64,000 nucleotides of DNA from JANQHO01 sp965218075 (GCA_965218075.1 CBDCJZ010000003.1:1364001-1428000), one strand, 5' to 3'; positions 34,287 to 44,149 are shown, numbered from the stretch's first letter. Made by a program: numbers and translations. The notes: generated from the letters alone by a model not told the origin.

Positions 34287-36233
34287 ATGGTTAAAAATCT
34301 TGTAATTAAGAATACTCATAAGTTCCTATCTCAGTGGATTATTCTTTTTTTTGATCTTAGTGTAATAGCAACTTGTTATATCATTTCTGTTTTACTGAGA
34401 TTCAATTTGGACCCTTCCTCTTTTTCCATGGCTAAGGATATTGCAAAAAAACTCCCTCTGGTCATTTTATTTTATACAATAAGCTTTTACATGATTCGAT
34501 CACATATTGGGATCATCAGATATACCAGTCTTAGAGATACATATAACTTGCTTAAAAGCTGTTTGTTCTCTCTCTTTGGATTAATTACGGTTTCTACAAT
34601 TTCTCGCTTATTTATTCTGAATTCCAATTATTCTGATTATATGATTCCGTCATATTCTATTCTGACAATTCATTTTTTGTTAAGCCTATTCATTCTTATA
34701 GTTTCTAGATTGACGATAAAAGCATTTTACAAAAAAATGCAAATCGATAGAGAAAATAAAAAACACATCAACGTGCTAATCTATGGAGCTGGAGCTTCAG
34801 GTTTGATTACCAAAAATGCGCTATTACAGGACAATAAGTATAAATATAATATTCGAGGTATTGTAGATGATAATCCTTATAAGGTCGGAAAATCATTTGA
34901 AGGAGTGATAGTATATAGTCCTAGCAAGGTATTTAATTCTGATTTTTTGAAAAAAAAACACATCGATCAACTAATTATCTCTATACAATCTGATTTAACA
35001 CAAGCTAAGCGCAAAGAAATTATCGAGCTTGCCCTAAAATACGATCTCAATATTAAAATAGTTCCTCCTATTCAGAAATGGATACACGGTGAATTAAGGG
35101 CTAAGCAAATAAAGAGAGCCGGAGTTGAAGACCTTCTTGGTCGTAATCCGATCATTCTGAATAATGCCAATATCCAGAAACAGGTTAAAGATAAAGTGAT
35201 CTTGGTAACAGGAGCAGGAGGTTCGATAGGTAGGGGAATTTCATATCAATTATTACAATACCAGCCTTTCAGAATTTTGCTTCTGGATCAAGCTGAGACT
35301 CCACTTTATAACTTGGAATGTGATATCAAGAATAAGAACCCTAATTTACTCGATAAAATAGAGCTTATAGTAGCTGATATAACCAACTACAATAGAATGA
35401 CAAACGTATTTGAGACTTTTCAGCCAGATATAGTCTACCATGCAGCAGCATACAAACATGTTCCTTTGATGGAAGACAATCCCTATGAAGCAGTATCTGT
35501 AAATATTTTCGGCACTAAAAATATTGCTGATTTATCCGTTGAATATGGAGTTAAAAAGTTTGTGATGATTTCCACCGATAAGGCAGTCAACCCTACCAAT
35601 GTAATGGGAGCTACCAAACGCGTCGCTGAAGTCTATGTACAATCGCTTAACGCTTTAGTCAAATCTAAAACTCAGTTTGTCATTACCAGATTTGGCAATG
35701 TGTTAGATTCGAACGGGTCAGTAATCCCTCTTTTTAGAAAACAGATAGAAAAAGGAGGACCTATAACGATTACTCACGAGAATGTCATGCGTTATTTTAT
35801 GACAATCTCCGAAGCTTGTAATCTTGTTATGGAAGCTGGAGTCATGGGAGAAGGAGGTGAAATATTTGCTTTTGATATGGGCAAGCCTGTTAAAATAATC
35901 GACCTAGCTAAAAAGATGATACAGCTTTCAGGATTAACCTTAGGAAAAGATATTTTTATAGAAGAGATAGGCCTGCGTCCTGGAGAAAAACTACGTGAAG
36001 AGCTATTGACCATAAAAGAAAATGTGAAACCTACTTATCATTCGAAAATTATGATAATTAAAACATCTACATATGATTACGATATTGTAATGGATACTAT
36101 CAAACAAATCCAAAAGTACTATAATGGATCGATTGACAATTTACTTCTGGTATTTAAATTAAAAGCCTTAGTACCAGAATATGTCAGTAATAACTCGATA
36201 TATGCCAAACTTGATTTAAAAAATGGACAATGA
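34287..36233 (+). CDS. Membrane-bound UDP-sugar 4,6-dehydratase (PglF/CapD/FlaA1-like)
   Basis: 648 residues: four N-terminal membrane segments (~18-37, 56-74, 91-110, 122-145), a first Rossmann-like domain (GAGASG at ~167-172) and a second SDR dehydratase domain with GAGGSIG at ~309-315 and AAYKHVPLMEDNP at ~387-399. The active site reads STDKAVNPTNVMGATK: Thr430-Asp431-Lys432, and Met440 with Lys444 where ordinary SDR enzymes have Tyr-x3-Lys, as is typical for PglF/FlaA1. It would convert UDP-GlcNAc to the 4-keto-6-deoxy sugar used by the upstream aminotransferase. A 200-base spacer separates the two genes. Confidence 0.92.
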   Translation: MVKNLVIKNTHKFLSQWIILFFDLSVIATCYIISVLLRFNLDPSSFSMAKDIAKKLPLVILFYTISFYMIRSHIGIIRYTSLRDTYNLLKSCLFSLFGLITVSTISRLFILNSNYSDYMIPSYSILTIHFLLSLFILIVSRLTIKAFYKKMQIDRENKKHINVLIYGAGASGLITKNALLQDNKYKYNIRGIVDDNPYKVGKSFEGVIVYSPSKVFNSDFLKKKHIDQLIISIQSDLTQAKRKEIIELALKYDLNIKIVPPIQKWIHGELRAKQIKRAGVEDLLGRNPIILNNANIQKQVKDKVILVTGAGGSIGRGISYQLLQYQPFRILLLDQAETPLYNLECDIKNKNPNLLDKIELIVADITNYNRMTNVFETFQPDIVYHAAAYKHVPLMEDNPYEAVSVNIFGTKNIADLSVEYGVKKFVMISTDKAVNPTNVMGATKRVAEVYVQSLNALVKSKTQFVITRFGNVLDSNGSVIPLFRKQIEKGGPITITHENVMRYFMTISEACNLVMEAGVMGEGGEIFAFDMGKPVKIIDLAKKMIQLSGLTLGKDIFIEEIGLRPGEKLREELLTIKENVKPTYHSKIMIIKTSTYDYDIVMDTIKQIQKYYNGSIDNLLLVFKLKALVPEYVSNNSIYAKLDLKNGQ

Positions 36234-36328
36234 TTAAGGTGTTGTTGGTGGTGCCTTTGCCAGTTCCTGCATTCCTTCTTTCTCAATATCAAAAGGACTA
36301 CAAAGAAATTATTGGTATACGATGCTGA
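36230..36328 (+). other. Tiny open frame overlapping the dehydratase stop
   Basis: Starts with an ATG overlapping the dehydratase TGA (ATGA) and reads MIKVLLVVPLPVPAFLLSQY and on for 32 residues in all, then stops. The coupling overlap suggests the start of a former next gene in the glycan operon, now truncated. Family not recognised. Confidence 0.25.
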
Positions 36329-36641
36329 GAATAGCATGAGTTATTAAGCCTGCAGACTAAATTAAAATTAGAAGTCGACTGGAAATCCCAAAGTATGATC
36401 GATAATTTTACGAGGTTCATTACTTTAAGTTAATACCAAATGCTTTTTATAGGTCTTTGTGCAGAGTTTTTTAATAATTACTACGATTTTTGATTCCACG
36501 TGACAAGACTTTAAAAAAGATAAGATGGAGCATAAAAAATTGTCATAAATTCATATTTTGAAATCACTCTGATTTTATTTTTATCTATTTACTCTGTTTT
36601 CATAAATAATAATGAGAGTATTTCAGCCTAAACTACAATTG
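36329..36641. other. Spacer with no recognisable feature
   Basis: About 310 bases of AT-rich DNA between the glycan locus and the yidD stop. Nothing identified. Confidence 0.5.
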
Positions 36642-36947
36642 TCAAAGCTGAAAATAGGCTTCTACATCGTTACTTCCTTTATTCAGAATTGAGGGTTCTT
36701 TAAACTTTCCAGGTTTTTGAGGTACCGGGTCATAGCCGCAAGTGCCCCATGGATAACAGCGTAATAATCTTTTAATTCCCAACAAAGCACCTTTAAATGG
36801 TCCCCATATCCAGATAGATTCGACCACATACTGAGAGCAAGTTGGCACATGACGGCAATTATTAGGTAAAAGTGGTGAAATAAGCCACTGGTATAATTTT
36901 ATCAGAATTATAAAAAAAGCGTAGAATATTCTGGTCACATTTAGCAT
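36642..36947 (-). CDS. yidD: Membrane protein insertion efficiency factor YidD
   Basis: 101 residues of the YidD/DUF37 family, which assists YidC-dependent membrane protein insertion. Conserved core: YQWLISPLLPNNCRHVPTCS, then GIKRLLRCYPWGTCGYDPVP. A hydrophobic N-terminal helix associates with the inner membrane. It is usually found beside rnpA/yidC; here it follows cysS, with the start codon overlapping the cysS stop (TAATG), implying translational coupling. Confidence 0.93.
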   Translation of the reverse strand: MLNVTRIFYAFFIILIKLYQWLISPLLPNNCRHVPTCSQYVVESIWIWGPFKGALLGIKRLLRCYPWGTCGYDPVPQKPGKFKEPSILNKGSNDVEAYFQL

Positions 36948-38428
36948 TAATTAAGATTGTAAACAGTGCCTTTTTTTCTGTCTTTCAGTTGAATTCCAAT
37001 TTTAGCCAACTCATTTCGTATTTGATCAGAAAGAGCCCAATTTTTATCTGTTCTAGCTTTTGCACGAATGTTTATTACAAGCTGCATTATCCCATCCAAT
37101 TTTTTGTGACTTTGGTCTGAGTAAGGCTTTACTAAGCCCAGTACATCAAATACAAAATCTCTCAGGGTTATTTTTAAAATTCTGAGTTGTTCTTCCGTAA
37201 AACCACTAGTTACTTTATCAACCCCATTGACCACTTTTACGGCTTCAAAAAGATGGGATATCAGGATAGGAGAATTAAAATCGTCATTCATAGCTGCATA
37301 GCAATTTTTTCTCCACCCTGTAACGTCAAAATCTACTAGATTTCCCCCAGATTGAAGTTTCTCCAGTTTAACTATAGCTTCCATTAAACGCTGAAAGCCT
37401 TTTTCAGCTGCCAGCAAGGCACCGTTGCTAAAATCCAATTGAGAACGATAATGAGCTTGCATCATAAAAAAGCGTGCTACTGATGGCGAAAAGCTCTTTT
37501 CTAACTTATTGTTGTTTCCCATAAATAGTTCCTGAGGGGAAAGTGTATTCTCAGTAGATTTACTCATAGGAGCCCCGTTGAGAGTAAGCATATTTCCATG
37601 CACCCAATAGCGAACATCATCTTTGTCATTGGCTGCCCTATTCTGGGCAATTTCACATTCATGATGTGGAAATTTTAAGTCCATACCACCACCGTGTATG
37701 TCGAATTGGTCACCCAAATATTTAGTACTCATTACCGAGCATTCTAAGTGCCAGCCGGGAAAACCTTCTCCCCAAGGCGACTTCCATCGCATAATATGCG
37801 ATGGAGAAGCTTTTTTCCAAAGGGCAAAGTCTAAGGGGTTATGTTTTTCGTTTTTTCTGTCCAATTCGCGAGTTACATTTATTAATTCTTCGATCTTATG
37901 ACCAGATAACTTACCGTAGTCGTTTTCTTCATTATACTTTTCTACGTCAAAGTAAACAGAGCCGTTTATTTGGTATGCTAGCCCTTTTTCTAATATTTTC
38001 TGTATAACATTAATCTGCTCTACAATATGGCCGGTTGCTGTAGGTTCTATGCTGGGAGGATGGGTGTTGAACTTTTCCATTACTTTGTGAAATTCCAGGG
38101 TATAGCGCTGTACAATTTCCATAGGCTCTAACTGTTCTAATCGAGCTTTTTTACCTATCTTGTCTTCACCTTCATCAGAATTACCCTCTAAATGACCAGC
38201 ATCAGTGATATTACGAACATAACGTACTTTATAATCTAAGTGAGTCAAGTAGCGATATATCGTATCAAATGAGATAAAAGTACGGCAATTACCCAAGTGT
38301 ACATGATTATAAACAGTGGGACCACATACATATAAGCCTACGTGAGGAGGGTTTAATGGTTCAAACTTTTCTTTTTTTCGGCTTAGTGAGTTATATAGGT
38401 AAACCGAATTCTCTTCATAGAGTGCCAT
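36947..38428 (-). CDS. cysS: Cysteinyl-tRNA synthetase
   Basis: Class I synthetase charging tRNA-Cys. 493 residues. HIGH-type motif HLGN at ~41-44 inside VYNHVHLGNCRTF, zinc ligand Cys35 in LYVCGPTV, further zinc residues in LECSVMS and HHECEIAQ, and the KMSKS loop as PMSKST. The C-terminal anticodon-binding region is complete. Followed by yidD with a one-base overlap; folE lies 15 bases upstream on the same strand, so folE-cysS-yidD may be one transcript. Confidence 0.97.
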   Translation of the reverse strand: MALYEENSVYLYNSLSRKKEKFEPLNPPHVGLYVCGPTVYNHVHLGNCRTFISFDTIYRYLTHLDYKVRYVRNITDAGHLEGNSDEGEDKIGKKARLEQLEPMEIVQRYTLEFHKVMEKFNTHPPSIEPTATGHIVEQINVIQKILEKGLAYQINGSVYFDVEKYNEENDYGKLSGHKIEELINVTRELDRKNEKHNPLDFALWKKASPSHIMRWKSPWGEGFPGWHLECSVMSTKYLGDQFDIHGGGMDLKFPHHECEIAQNRAANDKDDVRYWVHGNMLTLNGAPMSKSTENTLSPQELFMGNNNKLEKSFSPSVARFFMMQAHYRSQLDFSNGALLAAEKGFQRLMEAIVKLEKLQSGGNLVDFDVTGWRKNCYAAMNDDFNSPILISHLFEAVKVVNGVDKVTSGFTEEQLRILKITLRDFVFDVLGLVKPYSDQSHKKLDGIMQLVINIRAKARTDKNWALSDQIRNELAKIGIQLKDRKKGTVYNLN

Positions 38429-38443
38429 GTGATTGATTTACTT

Positions 38444-38980
38444 TTAAACTTCAAAATCGGTTTTCATGTTGATATAATCTAAGAAGTCCTTTTTGATGTC
38501 ATCCTTCTTGAATTTTCCAACAAATTCAGCCGTTACAGTGCTGCTATCAATATCACGTATTCCACGGGAGTTTACACATAAATGCTTGGCATCAATAACG
38601 CAGGCTACATCATCAGTACTTAAAGTCTCCTGTAGAGTTCTTACGATCTGCTTGGTCATGCGCTCCTGAACCTGTGGACGTTTGGTATAATAATTTACCA
38701 TACGGTTCATTTTACTCAAGCCAATTATTGTACCATTGGAAATGTATGCCACGTGCGCTCGTCCTACGATCGGAAGGAAGTGATGTTCACAGGTAGAATA
38801 AACCACTATGTTCTTCTCTACCAGCATTTCGCCATATTGATATCTATTCTGAAAAGTTTTGGCACTTGGTTTTTTTGCTGGATCAAGCCCAGCAAAAATT
38901 TCTCTAACAAACATCTCGGCTACCCTATGAGGTGTTCTCTGCAAGCTGTCTTCAGTAAGATCAAGTCCTAGGACTTCCAT
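38444..38980 (-). CDS. folE: GTP cyclohydrolase I (start uncertain; homology extends to 39130)
   Basis: Converts GTP to dihydroneopterin triphosphate, first step of folate/pterin synthesis. Zinc ligands are in YSTCEHHFLPIVGRAHV and DAKHLCVNSRG. From the ATG at 38980 the protein is 178 residues, short for the family. The same frame continues upstream without a stop and encodes the expected N-terminal region: TLEIIAKEQGDIHLSSSSIE, then TPIRPDAFDKSEEEKIEEIK running into HFKKIMEVLG. No ATG, GTG or TTG lies in that extension; an ATT at 39130 would give 228 residues. A promoter element at 39200-39207 also fits the upstream start. Confidence 0.9.
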   Translation of the reverse strand: MEVLGLDLTEDSLQRTPHRVAEMFVREIFAGLDPAKKPSAKTFQNRYQYGEMLVEKNIVVYSTCEHHFLPIVGRAHVAYISNGTIIGLSKMNRMVNYYTKRPQVQERMTKQIVRTLQETLSTDDVACVIDAKHLCVNSRGIRDIDSSTVTAEFVGKFKKDDIKKDFLDYINMKTDFEV

Positions 38981-39199
38981 TATTTTTTTAAAGTGATACT
39001 TTATTTCTTCTATTTTTTCCTCCTCGGATTTATCAAAAGCATCTGGACGAATAGGTGTTTCTATGCTACTACTCGATAAGTGAATATCTCCTTGTTCCTT
39101 AGCTATTATTTCTAGTGTTTTATTCTTAATTGTTGTAAACCACTAATTGTATCGATTTCTAGCATTTATCAACATCATGAAAGATGATAAATGAATTGA

Positions 39200-39207
39200 C
39201 AAAGGTA
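39200..39207 (-). promoter_or_regulatory. -7 promoter element for folE
   Basis: TACCTTTG on the minus strand, a TAnnTTTG match. It lies ~70 bases before the candidate ATT start at 39130 and ~220 bases before the first ATG at 38980. Confidence 0.5.
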
Positions 39208-39610
39208 GATAATAAAGCCGTTTTTCTATGCTTGTATTACAAAAGCTTCAAAATAAGCCTATACACAAATTTCTTTTTTAATCGGATACTACTTAAATAA
39301 CCTCCAGACTTTTTAGAACTCCATTGGATGATAGCCATATAATTATTCACTATTACTTTATTGATTATCAATAGCTATCTGTCCAGAATAATTACAAGCT
39401 ATGCTGATGCTGCCATATATTTAAGTTCTATTATATAGGATGTTCCTTAGCAACTCAATGAGTCACTTTAAGATCGTTTGGAATATAGACTTAGCATAGA
39501 CAATAAAGTTAGAAGACTTAATAGCTCTTTCATCTATAGATTATGCAAGCAGTAACCTAAGCATAAGATCTTCGAGCAGAAGCAAATAAAAAGTAGGAAA
39601 CTTACTTCTC
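39208..39610. other. Spacer with no recognisable gene
   Basis: About 400 bases of AT-rich sequence between the folE promoter and the stop of the outer-membrane protein gene. No motif identified. Confidence 0.5.
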
Positions 39611-41116
39611 TCATATGCGAAATCTATAAATAATCCCAAGAGTAAATTTATTTTTTACAAAATCTGAAGTAGCATTGATCCTGTCGTTGTTATCCAAAAA
39701 AGGGTGTACCCTGTATGTTTGACCATATTTACTTTGTGAAAAAGCTAAATCTATTATAAACTGCTTAGTTCTAAATCCTAATCCTGTTGACCAGGTTTTG
39801 ATAGCAGTAGCATAAGCTGGTTCGTCCTTATATTGGCTTTGTCTATAGTTATATCCCGCTCTTAGCGATATCAGATGGATCCGATATTCCCCGCCCACTC
39901 GTACAGTGCTTATTTCCTGTACTACACCGGTGTAGACATCGCCACCTTTTTCTATATCTCCTTCTATGACATTAAAACTATTGGTGCTAACATAGGTTTT
40001 GGACTGGGTAAGGTCAGAATATTCATAATCGAAACTTATGAGAGCAGTTTTGTCTAAAACAAAAGCCATACCTAAACGGTAAATGGAGGGGGATTTATAG
40101 CGATAAGAATAGTTTCCAGTAGTGATAACGGGACTCCTGAATCCAGATTCGTCTTTATTTATTTCAGAAGTTACATCTACTTCATATATTTGATCAATAG
40201 TATACCAGCTTGGAGATTCATAGGCAAAACCTGTCCTTAACCACTGTGAAAGTTTATAAATAATACCTAATTTTATATTAAAGCCCTTAGCGTACATCTC
40301 TACATATCGGTTTAAAGTATAAGAACTAACATCATAAGGAGCAGCACTGTCCCAAAGGCCAAACTCGGTAAGCTGATCTGACATTGTATAGTTCAGAATT
40401 GGAAAACCCAAAGACATACCGTAATAAAAGTTATCTCGATATTTCCCGCCAAAGGTAAACGCAAGTTCATTGAGATTTCCATTTTCTTCACGCCTATAAG
40501 ATACATGAGTATTACCTGGGACATAATAAGCATAGTCCAATACGATACCGCTACTAGTATCTATTAATAAGATTCCGGCTTGCAGTGCTGCCAATTCTTC
40601 TACAAAATCTTGCTGTTTCAACTGATCACCTGTTAATCCTTTAGCCTTATCAAACCAGTATTGACCCAAAGTAGAATTTTTAGAGATTTCATTAATTCCC
40701 GTAAATAAAGATTGATTATAAAAATCAGCCAGTTTGTTGTAGGTAACCCCAAATCTCAGTTGTGACCAATCGGAAGATCCCATATCAAACTTCATGACTA
40801 GACCTATGTTTTCGATTAATAAATTGAAATCAGAGGTACGCAGTTTTTGATCTTTAAGATTAAGAACGGCATCCGTATAAGTGGTTTGGAGTCCAAAAGT
40901 CATCCCTAAATTACTAAAACGATAAACAGAAGCTCCAGCTGGATTGAGGTGAACAGAACTAAAATCACTTCCGAGTGCTGTGAAAGCTCCTCCTAATCCT
41001 ATATATCTTGTTGCTCCATGTAATTCACGGACATTGTATAAAGCAAGATCATCTATTACTTGGGAAAATCCAATTGAACTTATGAGGGTTATTAGAACAA
41101 TGAAGAATTTTTTCAT
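39611..41116 (-). CDS. Outer-membrane beta-barrel protein, OmpP1/FadL family
   Basis: 501 residues. Signal peptide ~1-18 (ending GFSQ), then a FadL/TodX-like start: GATRYIGLGGAFTALGSDFS and VHLNPAGASVYRFS (~34-66), the segment that folds into the hatch of FadL transporters. The remaining residues alternate polar and aromatic as in a ~14-strand barrel, ending FTLGIIYRFRI. Family members move hydrophobic molecules such as fatty acids or aromatics across the outer membrane. Exact substrate unknown. It lies 41 bases downstream of the lipoprotein gene on the same strand. Confidence 0.85.
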   Translation of the reverse strand: MKKFFIVLITLISSIGFSQVIDDLALYNVRELHGATRYIGLGGAFTALGSDFSSVHLNPAGASVYRFSNLGMTFGLQTTYTDAVLNLKDQKLRTSDFNLLIENIGLVMKFDMGSSDWSQLRFGVTYNKLADFYNQSLFTGINEISKNSTLGQYWFDKAKGLTGDQLKQQDFVEELAALQAGILLIDTSSGIVLDYAYYVPGNTHVSYRREENGNLNELAFTFGGKYRDNFYYGMSLGFPILNYTMSDQLTEFGLWDSAAPYDVSSYTLNRYVEMYAKGFNIKLGIIYKLSQWLRTGFAYESPSWYTIDQIYEVDVTSEINKDESGFRSPVITTGNYSYRYKSPSIYRLGMAFVLDKTALISFDYEYSDLTQSKTYVSTNSFNVIEGDIEKGGDVYTGVVQEISTVRVGGEYRIHLISLRAGYNYRQSQYKDEPAYATAIKTWSTGLGFRTKQFIIDLAFSQSKYGQTYRVHPFLDNNDRINATSDFVKNKFTLGIIYRFRI

Positions 41117-41157
41117 GTCAAAATAGGAATTTTTAACGAATTCTAAATCTAGGACGA

Positions 41158-42339
41158 CTATTTTGATCTGCTAAAGCTACTCCTTGAAGACCTTCCAATG
41201 CCATGACTAGGTGAATAAACCCTGCTGAGATTTCCTCTATAAGGTGTAGCATTGTAGTTACGGCTATTGTTCGATCTAGAACTTAAACGACTATATGACC
41301 TGCTTGGAGAAGAAGATCGAGTATTACTACGATTATAATTTTTTCTTCTGGCTTGGGAAGGAACATAAACATCGATATCCCCCTTTCTGGATTTATTGCT
41401 GTTTGATGGAGAGACACTTCTACTGCTATAATTATCCCTAGAAATGTTTCGGGTAGTGTTCTGGATATTTCTCTTATTGACTTGTCTAGAAGCAACGCTT
41501 TTTTCAACGGTTTTCCTTCTTACAATCCGATAGAACTCACTTGTATGTAATGAAGAGATGATTTTTCTAGCACTGTTTTCCGATATAGTACGAGTACTTC
41601 TTATCTTCTGTAAGTTTTCATTGCTGAATCGAGAACTACTGGTGGGAAAATAGTCAGCTACACTTCTAGATTCAGAATTTCTGTCCGAACTATGATTACT
41701 TTTAATGCTTCTGCTAGAATAATTATTAATTTTTACCGCAGTTTTTTTACGATTTATCATTCCAGTTTTTCTAACACCTCCATAAGTTCTAGTAGTTTTT
41801 GGAGTGTAACCTGTATAAACTACCCCTCTATTACCGAGATAAGCATCATTAACACCATAATAACAGCATTGGTTAAAACTAGCCGAATAAAAACTATAAG
41901 CTCTCCAACTTCTAGACCATCCCAATCCTAGGCCCCAATCCCATGGTGCATACCATGGACTATAAAAGAATGGGGAATACCAAGGGCTCCCCAAACCATA
42001 ACCTATTCCAATCCCCAATCCTCCCCAGCTATTCCAGTAAAAACCACCGTTCCAAGCTGGTTGACCATAATAGTTATTAACTACAATATCGCCATTACTT
42101 TGATAAGCTTGACTATTATCATTAGGATTATAATAATCTTCACTCTGATTATCTGGAGAAATTTCAGGCTCTTTATCAGTTTCAGATTTTGCTATGTCAC
42201 TCAGAGTAAACTCCTCATTTTCCGCATAAGACGGATCATAGTAAATTCCATCATCATAATTATTTGTTACAGTTTGAGATGAGCTACAGCTGCTAAACAT
42301 CACGCCTAGGACTGCTACTAATACTATAAATATTTTCAT
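41158..42339 (-). CDS. Low-complexity lipoprotein, aromatic/glycine-rich then Ser/Arg-rich
   Basis: 393 residues. N-terminal lipoprotein signal with lipidation Cys at ~18 (GVMFSSCSSS). An acidic linker (~25-85) is followed by a Gly/Trp/Tyr/Pro segment (~95-155: GLGIGYGLGSPWYSPFFYSP) and then a long, very basic Ser/Arg/Asn-rich tail (~175-393). Related proteins of this layout are found in many Bacteroidota, function unknown; the tail suggests binding to a polyanion or intrinsic disorder. Upstream neighbour of the FadL-like gene, possibly the same transcript. Confidence 0.75.
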   Translation of the reverse strand: MKIFIVLVAVLGVMFSSCSSSQTVTNNYDDGIYYDPSYAENEEFTLSDIAKSETDKEPEISPDNQSEDYYNPNDNSQAYQSNGDIVVNNYYGQPAWNGGFYWNSWGGLGIGIGYGLGSPWYSPFFYSPWYAPWDWGLGLGWSRSWRAYSFYSASFNQCCYYGVNDAYLGNRGVVYTGYTPKTTRTYGGVRKTGMINRKKTAVKINNYSSRSIKSNHSSDRNSESRSVADYFPTSSSRFSNENLQKIRSTRTISENSARKIISSLHTSEFYRIVRRKTVEKSVASRQVNKRNIQNTTRNISRDNYSSRSVSPSNSNKSRKGDIDVYVPSQARRKNYNRSNTRSSSPSRSYSRLSSRSNNSRNYNATPYRGNLSRVYSPSHGIGRSSRSSFSRSK

Positions 42340-42427
42340 GTTATATACATTTGGATAGGTTGTAAAATCTTTAGATTTGCTTACTCATTTAAAAACGGCA
42401 AACTCTATGCCAGTTTAACTATGTAGT

Positions 42428-43906
42428 ATGGCAAAGAATCTTACAAAAAGGAGCGAAGATTACTCCACGTGGTATAATGAATTAGTAGTAAAAGCTGACC
42501 TTGCCGAAAACAGTGAAATAAGAGGTTGCATGGTAATAAAACCTTATGGTTTTGCCATTTGGGAAAAAATGCAGGAAAAACTAGACAGTATGTTTAAGGC
42601 TACAGGACATGTAAACGCTTACTTTCCAATTTTTATCCCCAAGTCCTATTTCTCTAAAGAAGCATCCCACATAAATAGCTTTGCTAAGGAATGTGCTATA
42701 GTTACTCATTACCGCCTTAAAAATTCTGAAGATGGTAGTGGAATTGTAGTGGATGATGAAGCTAAGCTGGAAGAGGAACTGATAATAAGGCCCACTTCAG
42801 AAACCATTATATGGAATACCTATCGCAACTGGATACAAAGCTATCGAGACCTTCCTATTTTGGTCAACCAATGGGCTAATGTAGTACGTTGGGAAATGCG
42901 TACTAGACCATTTTTACGTACCACCGAGTTCCTTTGGCAAGAAGGTCATACTGCTCATGCTACTCAGAAAGATGCAGAGATAGAAGCACAGAAGATTATA
43001 GAAATTTACGTAGATTTCTTAGAAAATTTTATGGCAATTCCAGTAATTAAAGGAGTGAAAACTAAAAATGAGCGTTTTTCCGGAGCATTAGAAACACTCT
43101 GCATAGAAGCTTTAATGCAAGATGGTAAAGCTTTGCAAGCAGGAACCAGTCATTTTCTAGGTCAAAATTTTGCGAAAGCTTTTAATGTGAGATTTACAAC
43201 AAAAGATGGAAAAGAAGAATATGTTTGGGCTACATCGTGGGGAGTATCTACTCGTCTCATAGGAGCTTTAATTATGGTTCATTCAGATGACAATGGATTA
43301 GTGTTACCTCCTAATCTCGCTCCTTTCCAAGTAATAATCATACCTATATATCAAGGAAAGAAAGAATTTCAAAAAGTATCATACAAGGCCATTAAAATAA
43401 AGAAAGATCTAGAGAAAGCAGGACTCTCAGTTAAATACGATGACCGAGATACGTATAAACCGGGATGGAAATTTAATGAGTATGAATTAAAAGGAATTCC
43501 CATAAGAATAACAATTGGCCCAAAAGACATAGAAAATAGAACCATTGAAGTATCTCGGAGAGATACTTTGGAAAAACAATTTTTAAATGTGAATGAAATT
43601 TTAGTGGACAAAATTAAAGGATTATTAGAAGATATCCAGAAAAATCTCTTTCTCAAAGCTTTGAAATTCAGAGAAGACAATATCTATAAAGTAGATAATT
43701 GGGAAAATTTTAAAGATGTGCTCGAAAAAAGAGGTGGCTTTATTGAGGCTCATTGGGATGGAACAAGCCAGACAGAGAACAAAATTAAAGAGGAAACCAA
43801 AGCAACAATCCGTTGTATTCCATTCAATGCTATTGAAGAAGAAGGGAAGTGTGTGTACAGCTGTAAACCATCTAATCGCAGAGTATTATTTGCTAAAGCT
43901 TATTGA
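42428..43906 (+). CDS. proS: Prolyl-tRNA synthetase (archaeal/eukaryotic-like type)
   Basis: Class II synthetase charging tRNA-Pro. 492 residues, without the editing insertion of the bacterial-type enzyme, matching the shorter ProS form common in Bacteroidota. Motif 2 region reads RWEMRTRPFLRTTEFLWQEG, motif 3 TSWGVSTRLIGALIM, and the C-terminal zinc-like domain ends KAY with Cys residues in IRCIPFN and KCVYSCKPSN. ATG start with divergent lipoprotein gene upstream. Confidence 0.96.
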   Translation: MAKNLTKRSEDYSTWYNELVVKADLAENSEIRGCMVIKPYGFAIWEKMQEKLDSMFKATGHVNAYFPIFIPKSYFSKEASHINSFAKECAIVTHYRLKNSEDGSGIVVDDEAKLEEELIIRPTSETIIWNTYRNWIQSYRDLPILVNQWANVVRWEMRTRPFLRTTEFLWQEGHTAHATQKDAEIEAQKIIEIYVDFLENFMAIPVIKGVKTKNERFSGALETLCIEALMQDGKALQAGTSHFLGQNFAKAFNVRFTTKDGKEEYVWATSWGVSTRLIGALIMVHSDDNGLVLPPNLAPFQVIIIPIYQGKKEFQKVSYKAIKIKKDLEKAGLSVKYDDRDTYKPGWKFNEYELKGIPIRITIGPKDIENRTIEVSRRDTLEKQFLNVNEILVDKIKGLLEDIQKNLFLKALKFREDNIYKVDNWENFKDVLEKRGGFIEAHWDGTSQTENKIKEETKATIRCIPFNAIEEEGKCVYSCKPSNRRVLFAKAY

Positions 43907-44049
43907 TACATTCTAAGTAGAGCAACATAACCCTAAAAATACCCCTTCTACAACGCAAAAGTAAGGATTAGATATTTTACCAAAAGTCACTTGAAAGAGT
44001 TAGAATTTGATCTAAATTTGCAGGCTCAAATTGAGAAGGTAGACATTTT

Positions 44050-44121
44050 GGCCCATTCGTCTATCGGCTAGGACATCAGGTTTTCATCCTGGAAAGAGGG
44101 GTTCGATTCCCCTATGGGCTG
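44050..44121 (+). tRNA. tRNA-Glu (anticodon TTC)
   Basis: 72 nt. Acceptor GGCCCAT pairs with ATGGGCT (terminal G-U), anticodon arm CAGG-TTTTCAT-CCTG gives TTC at 44083-44085, T arm GGGGTTCGATTCCCC is perfect, discriminator G. CCA is not encoded. It lies 28 bases before rpsT. Confidence 0.95.
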
Positions 44122-44149
44122 CTAACTTTGTAAAAAGTTGACAATAAAT

